Assembly: GCA_003599275.1 (NCBI GenBank)
Contig: QZJG01000041.1
Location: 1 to 54,704, forward strand
Length of the DNA stretch: 54,704 nt
Direction of reading: 5' to 3'
Origin: Nitrospiraceae bacterium
GTDB lineage: Bacteria > Nitrospirota > Thermodesulfovibrionia > UBA6902
Shown: positions 43,504-51,436 of the stretch, piece by piece
Layout: every line of letters begins with the position of its first letter
Position numbering within the stretch: the stretch's first letter is position 1
Translations under genes and position numbers: made by a program
Notes under the pieces: model-generated
Seen by the model: only the letters and a program-made list of their open reading frames with translations
Told to the model about the DNA's origin: nothing
Databases searched by the model: none

Positions 43504-43785
43504 ATGACAAATAATTCCGACCAGAAGCCTCCTGACGAAAAAGAGAATAAGAGGGAATTCTTACGCTATCTTGGCGTGGCAAGCACCGTCGGGATAAATT
43601 TCGTTGCCAGCACGTTCATCGGTTTTGCAATCGGGCATTGGGTGCTTGATAAATATTTGGATACATCCCCCTGGTTTACCATAATTTTCCTCCTGTTGGG
43701 GATTGCGGCCGGGTTTAAATATTTGTTCAGGATCGCATCGCGGGGATACGACGATAAAGATGGAAATTCTGAAAGGGGTAATTAA
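43504..43785 (+). CDS. AtpZ/AtpI-like small membrane protein
   Basis: 93 residues, two hydrophobic segments (about 24-47 and 58-75) between a charged N terminus and a charged tail. The LRYLGVASTVGINFVASTFI, GHWVLDKYLDTSPWF and LLLGIAAGFKYLFRI blocks are those of the AtpZ family (Ca/Mg transport with AtpI, near ATP synthase operons). No F0F1 subunit gene follows. Overlaps the next gene by 26 nt. Confidence 0.8.
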   Translation: MTNNSDQKPPDEKENKREFLRYLGVASTVGINFVASTFIGFAIGHWVLDKYLDTSPWFTIIFLLLGIAAGFKYLFRIASRGYDDKDGNSERGN

Positions 43786-44116
43786 AAAAAGCGTTTTTAT
43801 TGCTGTGCCTGCAGCCGCGCTTTCAGCCCTTATCGAAGCCCGGGGACTGCCGTTGGGGATATTGCTTGGGTGTCTGTTCGGGATACTGAATCTCAGGGCG
43901 CTGATAAAAAATGTTAAGGGACTGGTCGGACCGGAGCAAGCTGCGGCAAAGGTTGTAATTTCAAGCTTCATACGATTATCGGCGCTTGTTGCTGCAATTT
44001 TCATGCTTCTGTATTACAACATCGTCAATATATTCGGCTTGCTTATAGGGTTTACGGTGGTGTTCGCGGCCATCCTTATTGAGGGATGGAGGACCGGGAA
44101 GGCGAAATCTTCTTAG
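43760..44116 (+). CDS. ATP synthase subunit I-like membrane protein
   Basis: 118 residues from the ATG at 43760. Four hydrophobic segments (about 10-30, 31-46, 68-90 and 90-108) and GLPLGILLGCLFGILNLRAL is typical of the AtpI family. In other genomes atpZ, atpI and atpB follow each other; here a convergent pyrE follows and overlaps by 4 bp, so the pair is separated from any atp operon. Translation is likely coupled to the upstream gene. Confidence 0.7.
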   Translation: MEILKGVIKKSVFIAVPAAALSALIEARGLPLGILLGCLFGILNLRALIKNVKGLVGPEQAAAKVVISSFIRLSALVAAIFMLLYYNIVNIFGLLIGFTVVFAAILIEGWRTGKAKSS

Positions 44117-44703
44117 TTTTTCAGGGACAGCATTTTTTCTTTTGTTGTAAGTGCAAAGACGTTTATTCCTGTCTTATTTTTGAATTCGGACAAATAGCTT
44201 TTTCCGGAAGCATCAATTTCCTGTCTGTCAACACCGATTATTACAGCTCTGACGGACAACCCTTTAAAACCGGAGAGCATATTTATCGCTTCATACTTGG
44301 TCCCGCCGTCTGTAAAGACATCGTCAAGTATCAGTACGGATTTCGCTTTCGAGAGATCGAATCCAACGAAATTTCCACCTTCCGCATGGTCTTTCGGGAC
44401 CTTTCTGTTATAAGCAATAGGCAGAGATATGCCGTATTTTTCATAAAGGCCGATGCTCACAGCGATAGCGATATTTATGCCTTTGTAGGCAGGACCGAAC
44501 AATACATCCACATTTTGCAGGGAATTTTCTACTATGAAATCCGCAAAGAATTTGCCAAGCTCAATTAATTCCTTACCGTATACTATCTGGCCAAAGTCAA
44601 AGAATACCGGAGATTCTTTGCCGCTTTTCAAAATAAAATGACCAAATTTTACCGCATTGGTATCAGCTAAAAAGCGTGTGAAGTCATTTGTGTTGTCCGG
44701 CAA
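44113..44703 (-). CDS. pyrE: Orotate phosphoribosyltransferase
   Basis: 196 residues from a TTG that has AGAGGGATGAC upstream. PyrE joins orotate to PRPP in pyrimidine synthesis. Visible: FGHFILKSGKESPVFFDFGQ, DVLFGPAYKGINIAIAVSI, AYNRKVPKDHAEGG and the PRPP motif SVLILDDVFTDGGTKYEA. pyrH, the next enzyme but one of the pathway, is in the window but not linked. Confidence 0.95.
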   Translation of the reverse strand: MPDNTNDFTRFLADTNAVKFGHFILKSGKESPVFFDFGQIVYGKELIELGKFFADFIVENSLQNVDVLFGPAYKGINIAIAVSIGLYEKYGISLPIAYNRKVPKDHAEGGNFVGFDLSKAKSVLILDDVFTDGGTKYEAINMLSGFKGLSVRAVIIGVDRQEIDASGKSYLSEFKNKTGINVFALTTKEKMLSLKN

Positions 44704-44838
44704 GTCATCCCTCTTCTGCTGTTGATATTAAATGACAGAAATAATTTCAGAACTCAGACATATTAATAAAAATGTCCATAAAATACAACTTAATAATTAA
44801 TCGTTAGAGGACAGAAGGGTAAGGCTGCAGGATCAATC

Positions 44839-45708
44839 TCAGGGTTTTCTCCCCAGCCTTCTTCTATAAAAAAACAGAGCGGTACACCCTGAACCTACTA
44901 AAAGTATAGTCGATGGTTCGGGAACGTTTGCCGGAACCTCGGTCAGCAGATGTATATTATCGTTGCCGCATTCCATGACCCAATGCAAAGATAATAGCTC
45001 CCCGCCGGTCAACCCTATGAGAGAAGTATCGATGATTGCCTCAATCGCATAATGCCCTTCGCCAAAGGGAGCATAGCTGAAATTGTCCCCAAGCGCTGCC
45101 GCGTTATCATATTCGGCAACTGCCCAGGGGTCTGAAATGCCGTCCCAGTCTTCATAATTGTTGTTGTAATTCCATGCCCTGGGATTTTCCCAAACCAGAT
45201 TGCCGCTTAAAAGCTTGCCTACTCCCGGCGTTGGTGTGTGTGTGCTGTGAATATTAGTTGTACGTGTCGAGATTGCGTACTCATAAGTGCCGTCACCGCC
45301 CAAATCAATACCTAAATCGCCGGGATCATACCAGTATTTTTCGAGACTACGGCTCCAGTCATAGCTGCCATAAAGGGGATTATTATACCTCCACGGATCT
45401 TTTGATCCTTCTTGTGGAAGGCCGGTGACAATTGCTATGTACATCCTGGAATTTTTAAAACCTATATAAGCTGCCTCTGTATCAAACGGTTGTCCTCCCC
45501 AGCCCGGACTAACAAAACCAGGACCTGTTCCTGTGTAATCTTCTGAAGTCCACGCAACATTGGAGGGCCCTTGCGTCGGCTGCCAGTTGCCGGGAGAAAC
45601 TCCCCAGTCATTCAAAAAGAGAGTTGATGCGCTTGCGGAAGGCTGAAAGCCTGCTGACAAAATTATCGCTATAATTAAAACCAGGCAACCTCTTCTGATA
45701 TTTTTCAT
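44839..45708 (-). CDS. PEP-CTERM sorting signal protein
   Basis: 289 residues from the ATG at 45708, which has GGAGG and a signal peptide (MKNIRRGCLVLIIAIILSAG, then AxA). The C terminus reads VPEPSTILLVGSGCTALFFY with a basic RRRLGRKP end: the PEP motif, a hydrophobic segment and Arg cluster that exosortase (EpsH/XrtA type) recognises. The mature domain is rich in Trp, Tyr, Asn and Gly and lacks Cys except in the sorting segment, as in exported PEP-CTERM proteins. The frame extends 57 codons upstream to 45879, but a sigma-54 promoter at 45751-45766 sits inside that extension, so the shorter start is preferred. No exosortase gene is in the window. Confidence 0.9.
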   Translation of the reverse strand: MKNIRRGCLVLIIAIILSAGFQPSASASTLFLNDWGVSPGNWQPTQGPSNVAWTSEDYTGTGPGFVSPGWGGQPFDTEAAYIGFKNSRMYIAIVTGLPQEGSKDPWRYNNPLYGSYDWSRSLEKYWYDPGDLGIDLGGDGTYEYAISTRTTNIHSTHTPTPGVGKLLSGNLVWENPRAWNYNNNYEDWDGISDPWAVAEYDNAAALGDNFSYAPFGEGHYAIEAIIDTSLIGLTGGELLSLHWVMECGNDNIHLLTEVPANVPEPSTILLVGSGCTALFFYRRRLGRKP

Positions 45709-45750
45709 TTGCAATCCTCCATTGATATTTGATATATCAGATATAACTCT

Positions 45751-45766
45751 TGCAATTATTTTGCCA
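45751..45766 (-). promoter_or_regulatory. Sigma-54 promoter of the PEP-CTERM gene
   Basis: Minus strand TGGCAAAATAATTGCA has TGGCA and TTGCA with GG-N10-GC spacing, very close to the consensus. A start near 45740 leaves a leader of about 32 nt to the ATG at 45708, which has a good ribosome binding site. Sigma-54 control is known for PEP-CTERM regulons (PrsK/PrsR). Region 45767-45970 holds no other recognised element. Confidence 0.75.
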
Positions 45767-45970
45767 GAACCTAACCTATTGAAATTATATGTTTCTTGTT
45801 TTTTGTAACCCCAATGAGTGTAAATGATAGCGACATAGCTGTAAGAATCTTCGTCACTCTTGGCAATCTCTGACATCATACGGCCCCCTTTCTTTTCTCA
45901 TTTGGCATTTGACATGAAGAAGTCCATATTTTAAACTTCATAAACGATTTATCAGGAAAGCAACGAGTCA

Positions 45971-46681
45971 ATGGACAAGTCTGCAAAAGACCCTGCAAAA
46001 ATACAGGCCATGTTTTCAACGATAGCCCCACGCTATGATCTCCTTAACAAGGTGTTAAGCCTGGGCATTGATGGGTACTGGAGAAAGGTTGCAGTCAATC
46101 AAATGCCCAGGACCGGGGGTGGCCTGCGTTTCCTCGACGTTGCGACCGGCACATGCGATGTAGCGCTCGAAATAGTGAAAAGATGCCCCGATGCAAAAGT
46201 TGTCGGTGTCGATTTCAGCAAAGGCATGCTCAGGCTTGGGAAAGAAAAAGTCCAAAAAGCAGGCCATCAGGACAGAATAGAGCTCCGCTTTGCCGATGTC
46301 GTTTCCCTCCCTTTTGAAGACAATGCCTTTGATGCCTCAATCATAGCGTTCGGCATCCGTAATGTTCAGGAGTATAAAAAAGGTATTTCGGAAATGGGCA
46401 GGGTTGTCAAAAGCGGCGGCAAGGTAGTTATTCTGGAATTTACCAGTTTGCAGAACCCTTTTTTCAGGTTGCCGTATCGCTTCTACATTACAAAAGTGCT
46501 CCCTTTCATAGGCGAGATCGTATCGGGGAAAAAGGGCGCTTATAAATATCTTCCTTCTTCGATGCTCGAGTTTCCCGGGCCTGAGGAGTTAAAAAAGGCA
46601 ATGGAAGAAGCGGGACTGCGGGATGTAAAATATTACAGATTGACACTCGGCGTCGTTGCCGTGCATGTAGGCACCAAATAG
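45971..46681 (+). CDS. ubiE: Demethylmenaquinone/2-methoxy-6-polyprenyl-1,4-benzoquinol methyltransferase
   Basis: 236 residues. UbiE/MenG methylates the quinone ring at the last step of menaquinone (or at a C-methylation of ubiquinone) synthesis. Signature: MFSTIAPRYDLLNKVLSLGI, RFLDVATGTCDVALEIVKR (SAM motif I), GVDFSKGMLRLGK, FGIRNVQEYKKGISEMGRV (in part), and KKGAYKYLPSSMLEFPGPEE. Together with UbiB-like protein this suggests a quinone-using membrane chain. Which quinone is made cannot be told from the window. Confidence 0.95.
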   Translation: MDKSAKDPAKIQAMFSTIAPRYDLLNKVLSLGIDGYWRKVAVNQMPRTGGGLRFLDVATGTCDVALEIVKRCPDAKVVGVDFSKGMLRLGKEKVQKAGHQDRIELRFADVVSLPFEDNAFDASIIAFGIRNVQEYKKGISEMGRVVKSGGKVVILEFTSLQNPFFRLPYRFYITKVLPFIGEIVSGKKGAYKYLPSSMLEFPGPEELKKAMEEAGLRDVKYYRLTLGVVAVHVGTK

Positions 46682-46691
46682 TAAGATCGAA

Positions 46692-47327
46692 TCAATCCAT
46701 CTTTCCTGCAAGAGATTTCCAGTTACAGGAATGAAGCTCTTTCACCATCCTGTGAAAGGTCCCGGTCTCGATGACCCTGATGCGCTCGGATTCCTTTTCC
46801 ACTCCGTAGAAAGGGAGCATGATGAAAAATGCCTGGTCTACATATTTCTTGACCGGGTCCATCACATCATAACGTCTTGTGTAAAAGGGGTCTTCACTTT
46901 CTTCGCAGGGCTTGCCAAAGACATTGAACTGCCTGCATGCCATCGGCCTTACAGAATGCACGGAACATATCCCTTCAACAAGAAATGGACAGGGGTCATC
47001 TTTACTGTAAGCTTCAAGCTGTCTTATTAAGGCCTCACGGACAGTACCGGCTGCCTTCTCCGTCACATACCATGAGATACCCACCAATTCCAGCGGATAT
47101 ACCGGGATGTCTTTGTGCGTGATGCAGCAATTTGAACAGCCCTTGCTGCAAGCAAGCTTCCTGCCTTTCTTCTGCTCTTCGGCGATTGCTTTAACGATAC
47201 CCATGTCCACTATGGAATAAGCATCAAGGAGTAATTTAAGCCAGGGATGCTTCTTTTCGTCCGCCGGGAAAGAAAATCTTTGGGCCCTGGATGGGTCTTC
47301 CCTTTTATGGGTCTTTGCCTTTGACAT
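46692..47327 (-). CDS. YkgJ-type cysteine-cluster protein
   Basis: 211 residues from the ATG at 47327 (frame is open further up, but the upstream part overlaps the divergent mnmA region and looks non-coding). Cysteine motifs: KGCSNCCITHKDIPV, DPCPFLVEGICSVHSVRPM, ACRQFNVFGKPCEESED. The CxxCC...CP/F...C...RPxxCR pattern is the CxxCxxCC/YkgJ family, a probable zinc or Fe-S binder of unknown role. Ends 10 bp from ubiE. Ribosome binding site is weak (CCGGAC). Confidence 0.75.
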   Translation of the reverse strand: MSKAKTHKREDPSRAQRFSFPADEKKHPWLKLLLDAYSIVDMGIVKAIAEEQKKGRKLACSKGCSNCCITHKDIPVYPLELVGISWYVTEKAAGTVREALIRQLEAYSKDDPCPFLVEGICSVHSVRPMACRQFNVFGKPCEESEDPFYTRRYDVMDPVKKYVDQAFFIMLPFYGVEKESERIRVIETGTFHRMVKELHSCNWKSLAGKMD

Positions 47328-47361
47328 TGTCCGGTAATTCATATGATAGAATAAACATGCG

Positions 47362-48435
47362 ATGAAAGTCATAGTTGCCATGAGCGGCGGGGTTGATTCT
47401 TCAGTTGCTGCCTGTCTGCTGAAAAAAGAAGGGCATGAAGTAACCGGATTAAGCTTTGAACTTTGGGACAAAAGAGACCTGACCAACTCCAATATCTGCT
47501 GCTCCATCGAGACTATAGAGCTTGCAAAGTCCGTTGCGCATAAAATCGGGATCGAGCATCACACGGTAGATGTCCGGGATGCCTTTTACCGCCATGTGAT
47601 CGAAAACTTCTGTACTTCCTATATGGAAGGAATTACTCCTAATCCCTGCATCCTTTGCAATAAGTTCATCAAGTTTGATTTCCTCCTGAAGAAGGCCGGG
47701 GAGCTGGGGGCGGATTTTATCGCAACGGGACATTATGCGAGGATTATCAAGGGGCAAGGGGTGAGCCGTCACCTGTTGCTGAAGGGCATTGACCCCAAAA
47801 AAGACCAGTCATATGTTTTATATGTTATGAAACAGGAGGAGCTTGCAAAAACCCTGTTCCCTCTCGGCGTGCTGACTAAAGACAAGACGCGGGAAATAGC
47901 AAAAGAACTCGGCCTTGCAACAGCTTTGCGCCCGGAGAGCCAGGAGATATGTTTTGTCGGAGATGAGAAGTACGTGGATTTCATAAAAGACGTTTCTCCA
48001 GAATCATTAAAGCCGGGACCTGTTATTGACATCGGGGGAAAAATTATAGGCGAACACAGGGGGATTGCATTTTATACGATCGGTCAGAGAAAGAGGCTTG
48101 GCATATCTTCCCTGAAACCTCATTATGTTGTCAGCATAGACCGTGCAAAAAATATCATCACCGCAGGGTCAAAAGAAGATGCCGCGATGAAAAGCTTCAC
48201 CGTGAGAGATTTGAACTGGATAGCCGTTGGGTCGCTGTCAGCATCAATAAAGGTGAAAGTCAAAATCCGTTCCATGATGAAGGATGTCCCGGCTACAATC
48301 AGTCCTGAAGGATACGACAGGGTGTTTGTGGAATTTGATGAGCCGCAATGGGCCCCGGCCCCGGGACAGAGCGCAGTTTTTTATGATAACGATGTCGTCG
48401 TGGGAGGGGGAATAATAGAATGTGTCTCCTGTTAA
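47362..48435 (+). CDS. mnmA: tRNA-specific 2-thiouridylase MnmA
   Basis: 357 residues. MnmA puts sulfur on U34 of tRNA for Lys, Glu and Gln. ATP P-loop VAMSGGVDSSVAACLL, catalytic C96 in TPNPCILCNKFIKF, C197 in ESQEICFVGDEKYVDF, and the GQRKRLGISSLKPHYVV segment; the C-terminal barrel ends SAVFYDNDVVVGGGII. Starts with a good family match; divergent from the YkgJ-type gene across 34 bp. Confidence 0.97.
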   Translation: MKVIVAMSGGVDSSVAACLLKKEGHEVTGLSFELWDKRDLTNSNICCSIETIELAKSVAHKIGIEHHTVDVRDAFYRHVIENFCTSYMEGITPNPCILCNKFIKFDFLLKKAGELGADFIATGHYARIIKGQGVSRHLLLKGIDPKKDQSYVLYVMKQEELAKTLFPLGVLTKDKTREIAKELGLATALRPESQEICFVGDEKYVDFIKDVSPESLKPGPVIDIGGKIIGEHRGIAFYTIGQRKRLGISSLKPHYVVSIDRAKNIITAGSKEDAAMKSFTVRDLNWIAVGSLSASIKVKVKIRSMMKDVPATISPEGYDRVFVEFDEPQWAPAPGQSAVFYDNDVVVGGGIIECVSC

Positions 48436-48568
48436 CGACTTCCATAGTGCCGGGCTGAAACGCTGTATCAGTATGAAATTTCTATTTAATATGCGCACGG
48501 GGCTTTTTTTCATTTGATAAAATTTTCTGTTTTATTTTTTGGAGTTTCATAGTATACTTAACTCTGCA

Positions 48569-49507
48569 ATGCCAAAATACTTAATTGGATGCAGTGGATT
48601 TTTATACGATTCATGGAAGGGTGTCTTTTATCCTGAGGAACTCCCGCACAGGAAATGGCTCTCCTTCTACATGGAGAAATTCAACACCGTTGAACTGAAT
48701 GTCACTTTTTACAGGCTTCTCAAAAAGGAGGCCTTTGAAAGATGGTATAAAGAGACCCCCCCGGGCTTTACCTTCTGCCTGAAAGGGAGTCGCTTCATCA
48801 CTCACGTTAAAAAACTAAAGGACGTCGAACTGCCTCTTTCGACCTTTTTTAATGCCACCGCCCCTCTTCTTGAGAAGCTTGGAGTTGTCCTTTGGCAACT
48901 ACCGCCGAACCTGAGGCTCAATCTGAAGAACCTCGAGGATTTCATCGAAAATCTTAAGCAGTATCCGGTCCGGCACGCCTTTGAATTCAGACACAAAAGT
49001 TGGCTTACCAAAAAGGTCTTCAATCTCCTGTCGGCCTCAAACATCGCCGTATGCATGGCTGATTGGCCTGATTTTATAAAGGATCTGCCGTTAACGGCAA
49101 ACTTTGTTTATATACGCAGGCATGGCGAAGGAGGAAACTATTCAACCAATTACACTACCGAACAACTGAAACACGACGCGAAAAATATCAAAGAGTACTT
49201 AAAGCAGGGCAAGGATGTTTACATTTACTTCAACAACGACGCCTTCGCATACGCCCCGAAAAATGCGCTTGAGATCAGGGATATTCTCGAACACATGCTC
49301 CCCAAATCTTTAAAAGAAAAGGTTGAGGAAGAGTCGCAGGCTGTCCATCCCGTGAAAAAAGCCGAAAAGAAGGCGCCCGTTAAAAAGACCGGTGCAAAGA
49401 AAATAGTTGCCCCACATAAAAAGGCCCATAAGACCGCCTCGAAAACTTCTTCCAAACGACCTTTAACGGTTTCAAAAAAGAGCCGGGAAAACAACAAGTC
49501 CCGCTAA
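48569..49507 (+). CDS. DUF72 (YecE-like) protein with a basic histone-H1-like tail
   Basis: 312 residues from the ATG at 48569. The first 245 residues are a TIM-barrel-like DUF72 domain (IGCSGFLYDSWKGVFYPE, FNTVELNVTFYRLLKKEAF, VVLWQLPPNLRLNL, AFEFRHKSWL, YFNNDAFAYAPKNALEIRDI). Function of DUF72 is unknown. About 65 extra residues follow, rich in Lys and Ala: KKAEKKAPVKKTGAKK, PHKKAHKTASKTSSKR. Such tails are typical of histone H1 or bacterial nucleoid proteins and are not usual in DUF72 proteins. Start is uncertain (no clear RBS); the family begins near MPKYLIGCSGF. Confidence 0.82.
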   Translation: MPKYLIGCSGFLYDSWKGVFYPEELPHRKWLSFYMEKFNTVELNVTFYRLLKKEAFERWYKETPPGFTFCLKGSRFITHVKKLKDVELPLSTFFNATAPLLEKLGVVLWQLPPNLRLNLKNLEDFIENLKQYPVRHAFEFRHKSWLTKKVFNLLSASNIAVCMADWPDFIKDLPLTANFVYIRRHGEGGNYSTNYTTEQLKHDAKNIKEYLKQGKDVYIYFNNDAFAYAPKNALEIRDILEHMLPKSLKEKVEEESQAVHPVKKAEKKAPVKKTGAKKIVAPHKKAHKTASKTSSKRPLTVSKKSRENNKSR

Positions 49508-49525
49508 ACCTAATAAAACATTTAT

Positions 49526-49623
49526 CCACAGATTGACGCAGATTATCACAGATTTATTAAATACTTAATCAGCTTTTGTCTTTTACCTTTTGGATGAATA
49601 AATGATATATGCTTATATCATTT
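49526..49623. repeat. CAGATT-type tract and 10-bp palindrome between DUF72 and hisB
   Basis: CACAGATTGACGCAGATTATCACAG (49528 on) recalls the tract at 39092. AAATGATATA / TATATCATTT (49600-49609 and 49614-49623) is a perfect 10-bp stem with a 4-nt loop between two convergent genes. It is AT-rich and has no T-run. Confidence 0.5.
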
Positions 49624-49675
49624 ACAGGCATTGTCCTGATCTGTGAAATCTGGGGATATAACTGCCGTTTTCCCC

Positions 49676-50269
49676 TTAAAGCGATCCTTTTGTTGACGGT
49701 ATTCCCCTTGTTTTAGGATGGATCTCCACAGCCGTTCTCAAGGCCCTGCCGAATGCCTTGAAAATGGCCTCGAAGATATGGTGAGGGTCGCGGCCGTAGT
49801 GAAGAAGAATGTGCAGGTTCATTTCAGAGTGATTTGTAAGCGCCCTGAAAAAGTCTTCAAAGAGAGATACTCCGAGGCTCTGTATCTGCAAGGCGCCCCT
49901 GGGAGGCCGTACCTTATAAACCAGATAAGGTCTTCCGCTCAAGTCAATAATTACCTGCGCAAGGCTCTCATCCATAGGGGTCGCGGCGTCACCGTACCGC
50001 CTTATCTGCAGCTTTTCGCCGAGGGCCTTTTTAATCGCCTCGCCTAAAACGATCCCGATGTCTTCCATAAGGTGATGGTAATCAACCTCGATGTCACCTT
50101 TTGCCTCCACCTTCAAGTCAATGTGCCCGTGTTTTGACATGAGGCTCAACATGTGGTCTACAAACGGGATAGAGGTGTTTATTTTATAGTCTCCCCTGCC
50201 GTCAAGATTAATGCTCAATTTTATATCGGTCTCTTTGGTCTTTCTTGCGACAGTTGCTTTTCTATTCAT
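49676..50269 (-). CDS. hisB: Imidazoleglycerol-phosphate dehydratase
   Basis: 197 residues, single-domain HisB. Dehydrates IGP in histidine synthesis, with Mn. Histidine-rich metal sites: INTSIPFVDHMLSLMSKHGH, DYHHLMEDIGIVLGEA, LTNHSEMNLHILLHYGRDPH HIFE (in part) and FKAFGRALRTAVE. No phosphatase domain is fused. Directly follows hisC (16-bp gap), so both are cotranscribed. Confidence 0.97.
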   Translation of the reverse strand: MNRKATVARKTKETDIKLSINLDGRGDYKINTSIPFVDHMLSLMSKHGHIDLKVEAKGDIEVDYHHLMEDIGIVLGEAIKKALGEKLQIRRYGDAATPMDESLAQVIIDLSGRPYLVYKVRPPRGALQIQSLGVSLFEDFFRALTNHSEMNLHILLHYGRDPHHIFEAIFKAFGRALRTAVEIHPKTRGIPSTKGSL

Positions 50270-50285
50270 AAGCCCTCCATTGATA

Positions 50286-51350
50286 TTAATTTTCTGAATT
50301 AATTACTTCCCTGAGCGCTTTCAGGAAAACCGTGTTCTCTCCCGGCGTTCCTGCCGTTACCCGGAGACAGTCTTTAACCGCGCCGGTCATGTTCCGGATA
50401 AGAACGCCTTTTCTTAGTAAACCGTTATATACCTTCTCCGCATTATTCACCTTAAATAAGACAAAATTGGCATCGGAGGGATAAGGCGTAATCCCTTCGA
50501 TCTTCCGCATCTCAGCAAGCAGCCTTTTCCTCTCCGAGATAATCGATGAAATATGTCGGCGCATCTGCTTTTTGTCCTTCAGGGCCTCAACGGCAACGGC
50601 TTGTGAGAGGGAATTGACATTGAACGGCAGCCGCACCTTGTTTACTTCGCTAATAACGCTTTCACCTGCAATAAGAAACCCGAGCCTCAATCCCGCAAGA
50701 CCGATTTTGCTCAGGGTCCTGAGAACGAGGAGGTTGCCGTATTTCCCCAGCAGCGGGACAAAGCTTTTCGTTTTTGAGAACGGCTGATACGCCTCATCAA
50801 TAACTACAAGGGAGTAGGGAGTAGGGGGTAGGGAGTAAGTAAACTCAACTATTTTCAAAATCCTGTCTGATGAAAAGCAATTGCCCGTTGGATTATTCGG
50901 AGAGCTGAGAAATATTAATTTGGGCTTGTATCTCTTTATCGCCGCAAGAATTTTTTCAATATCAAGGTCAAATTTGTTATCAAGAGGGACCTCGATTTTT
51001 TTTTCACCAAGGGCCTGTGCAATAATCCCGTACATCGAAAATGTCGGGACAGGATACAGGACCGGACCGCCGAAAGTCGTTATGAGATAGTAAATCAGCT
51101 CATCCGAGCCGTTGCCGTGAAGGATGTTTTCAGGCTTTACCCTGGATCCCTCTGCGATAATCTTTCTTAATTGCTTTGCCTCAGGGTCGGGATATCTGTT
51201 CAGTGTCTGGAGAATTTTTTTTACCCTTGCCCCTGAATACGGACTTTCATTGGCATCAAGCTTTACCTTGCACGGGACCTCCTCTGCATGATATGCGCGC
51301 AGCGAACGGATATTCGGTTTCGCGAGCAGGGAAATGTTGATATTTTTCAA
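50286..51350 (-). CDS. hisC: Histidinol-phosphate aminotransferase, with repeat-derived insertion
   Basis: 354 residues from a TTG with CGGAGAAAATTC upstream. PLP enzyme making histidinol phosphate. KLDANESPYSG, LHGNGSDELIYYL, LSSPNNPTGNCFS, VVIDEAYQPF and PLP lysine K215 in RTLSKIGLAGLRLGF are intact. Residues about 171-181 (TYSLPPTPYSL), just before the VVIDEAY block, come from a simple-repeat tract (listed separately) and look like an in-frame insertion. hisB follows. Confidence 0.95.
   Translation of the reverse strand: MKNINISLLAKPNIRSLRAYHAEEVPCKVKLDANESPYSGARVKKILQTLNRYPDPEAKQLRKIIAEGSRVKPENILHGNGSDELIYYLITTFGGPVLYPVPTFSMYGIIAQALGEKKIEVPLDNKFDLDIEKILAAIKRYKPKLIFLSSPNNPTGNCFSSDRILKIVEFTYSLPPTPYSLVVIDEAYQPFSKTKSFVPLLGKYGNLLVLRTLSKIGLAGLRLGFLIAGESVISEVNKVRLPFNVNSLSQAVAVEALKDKKQMRRHISSIISERKRLLAEMRKIEGITPYPSDANFVLFKVNNAEKVYNGLLRKGVLIRNMTGAVKDCLRVTAGTPGENTVFLKALREVINSEN
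50809..50840. repeat. GGGAGTAGGG repeat in frame inside hisC
   Basis: AGGGAGTAGGGAGTAGGGGG and GTAGGGAGTAAGT read on the plus strand; on the coding strand ACTCCCTACCCCCTACTCCC gives SLPPTPYSL. Same family as 18101-18132 and 39658-39685. Confidence 0.75.
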
Positions 51351-51436
51351 GAATTTTCTCCGGGAAAAGACATTTAACGTTAATAATATATCATTGATTG
51401 TTATTTAGTCTATGGCCTGTTACCGGCGCGCGGGGG

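Noticed and set aside
45709..45879. 57-codon N-terminal extension of the PEP-CTERM frame, with GGGGG before its ATG
   Set aside because: It precedes a signal peptide with its own strong RBS, and contains a near-consensus sigma-54 promoter; kept as an alternative only.
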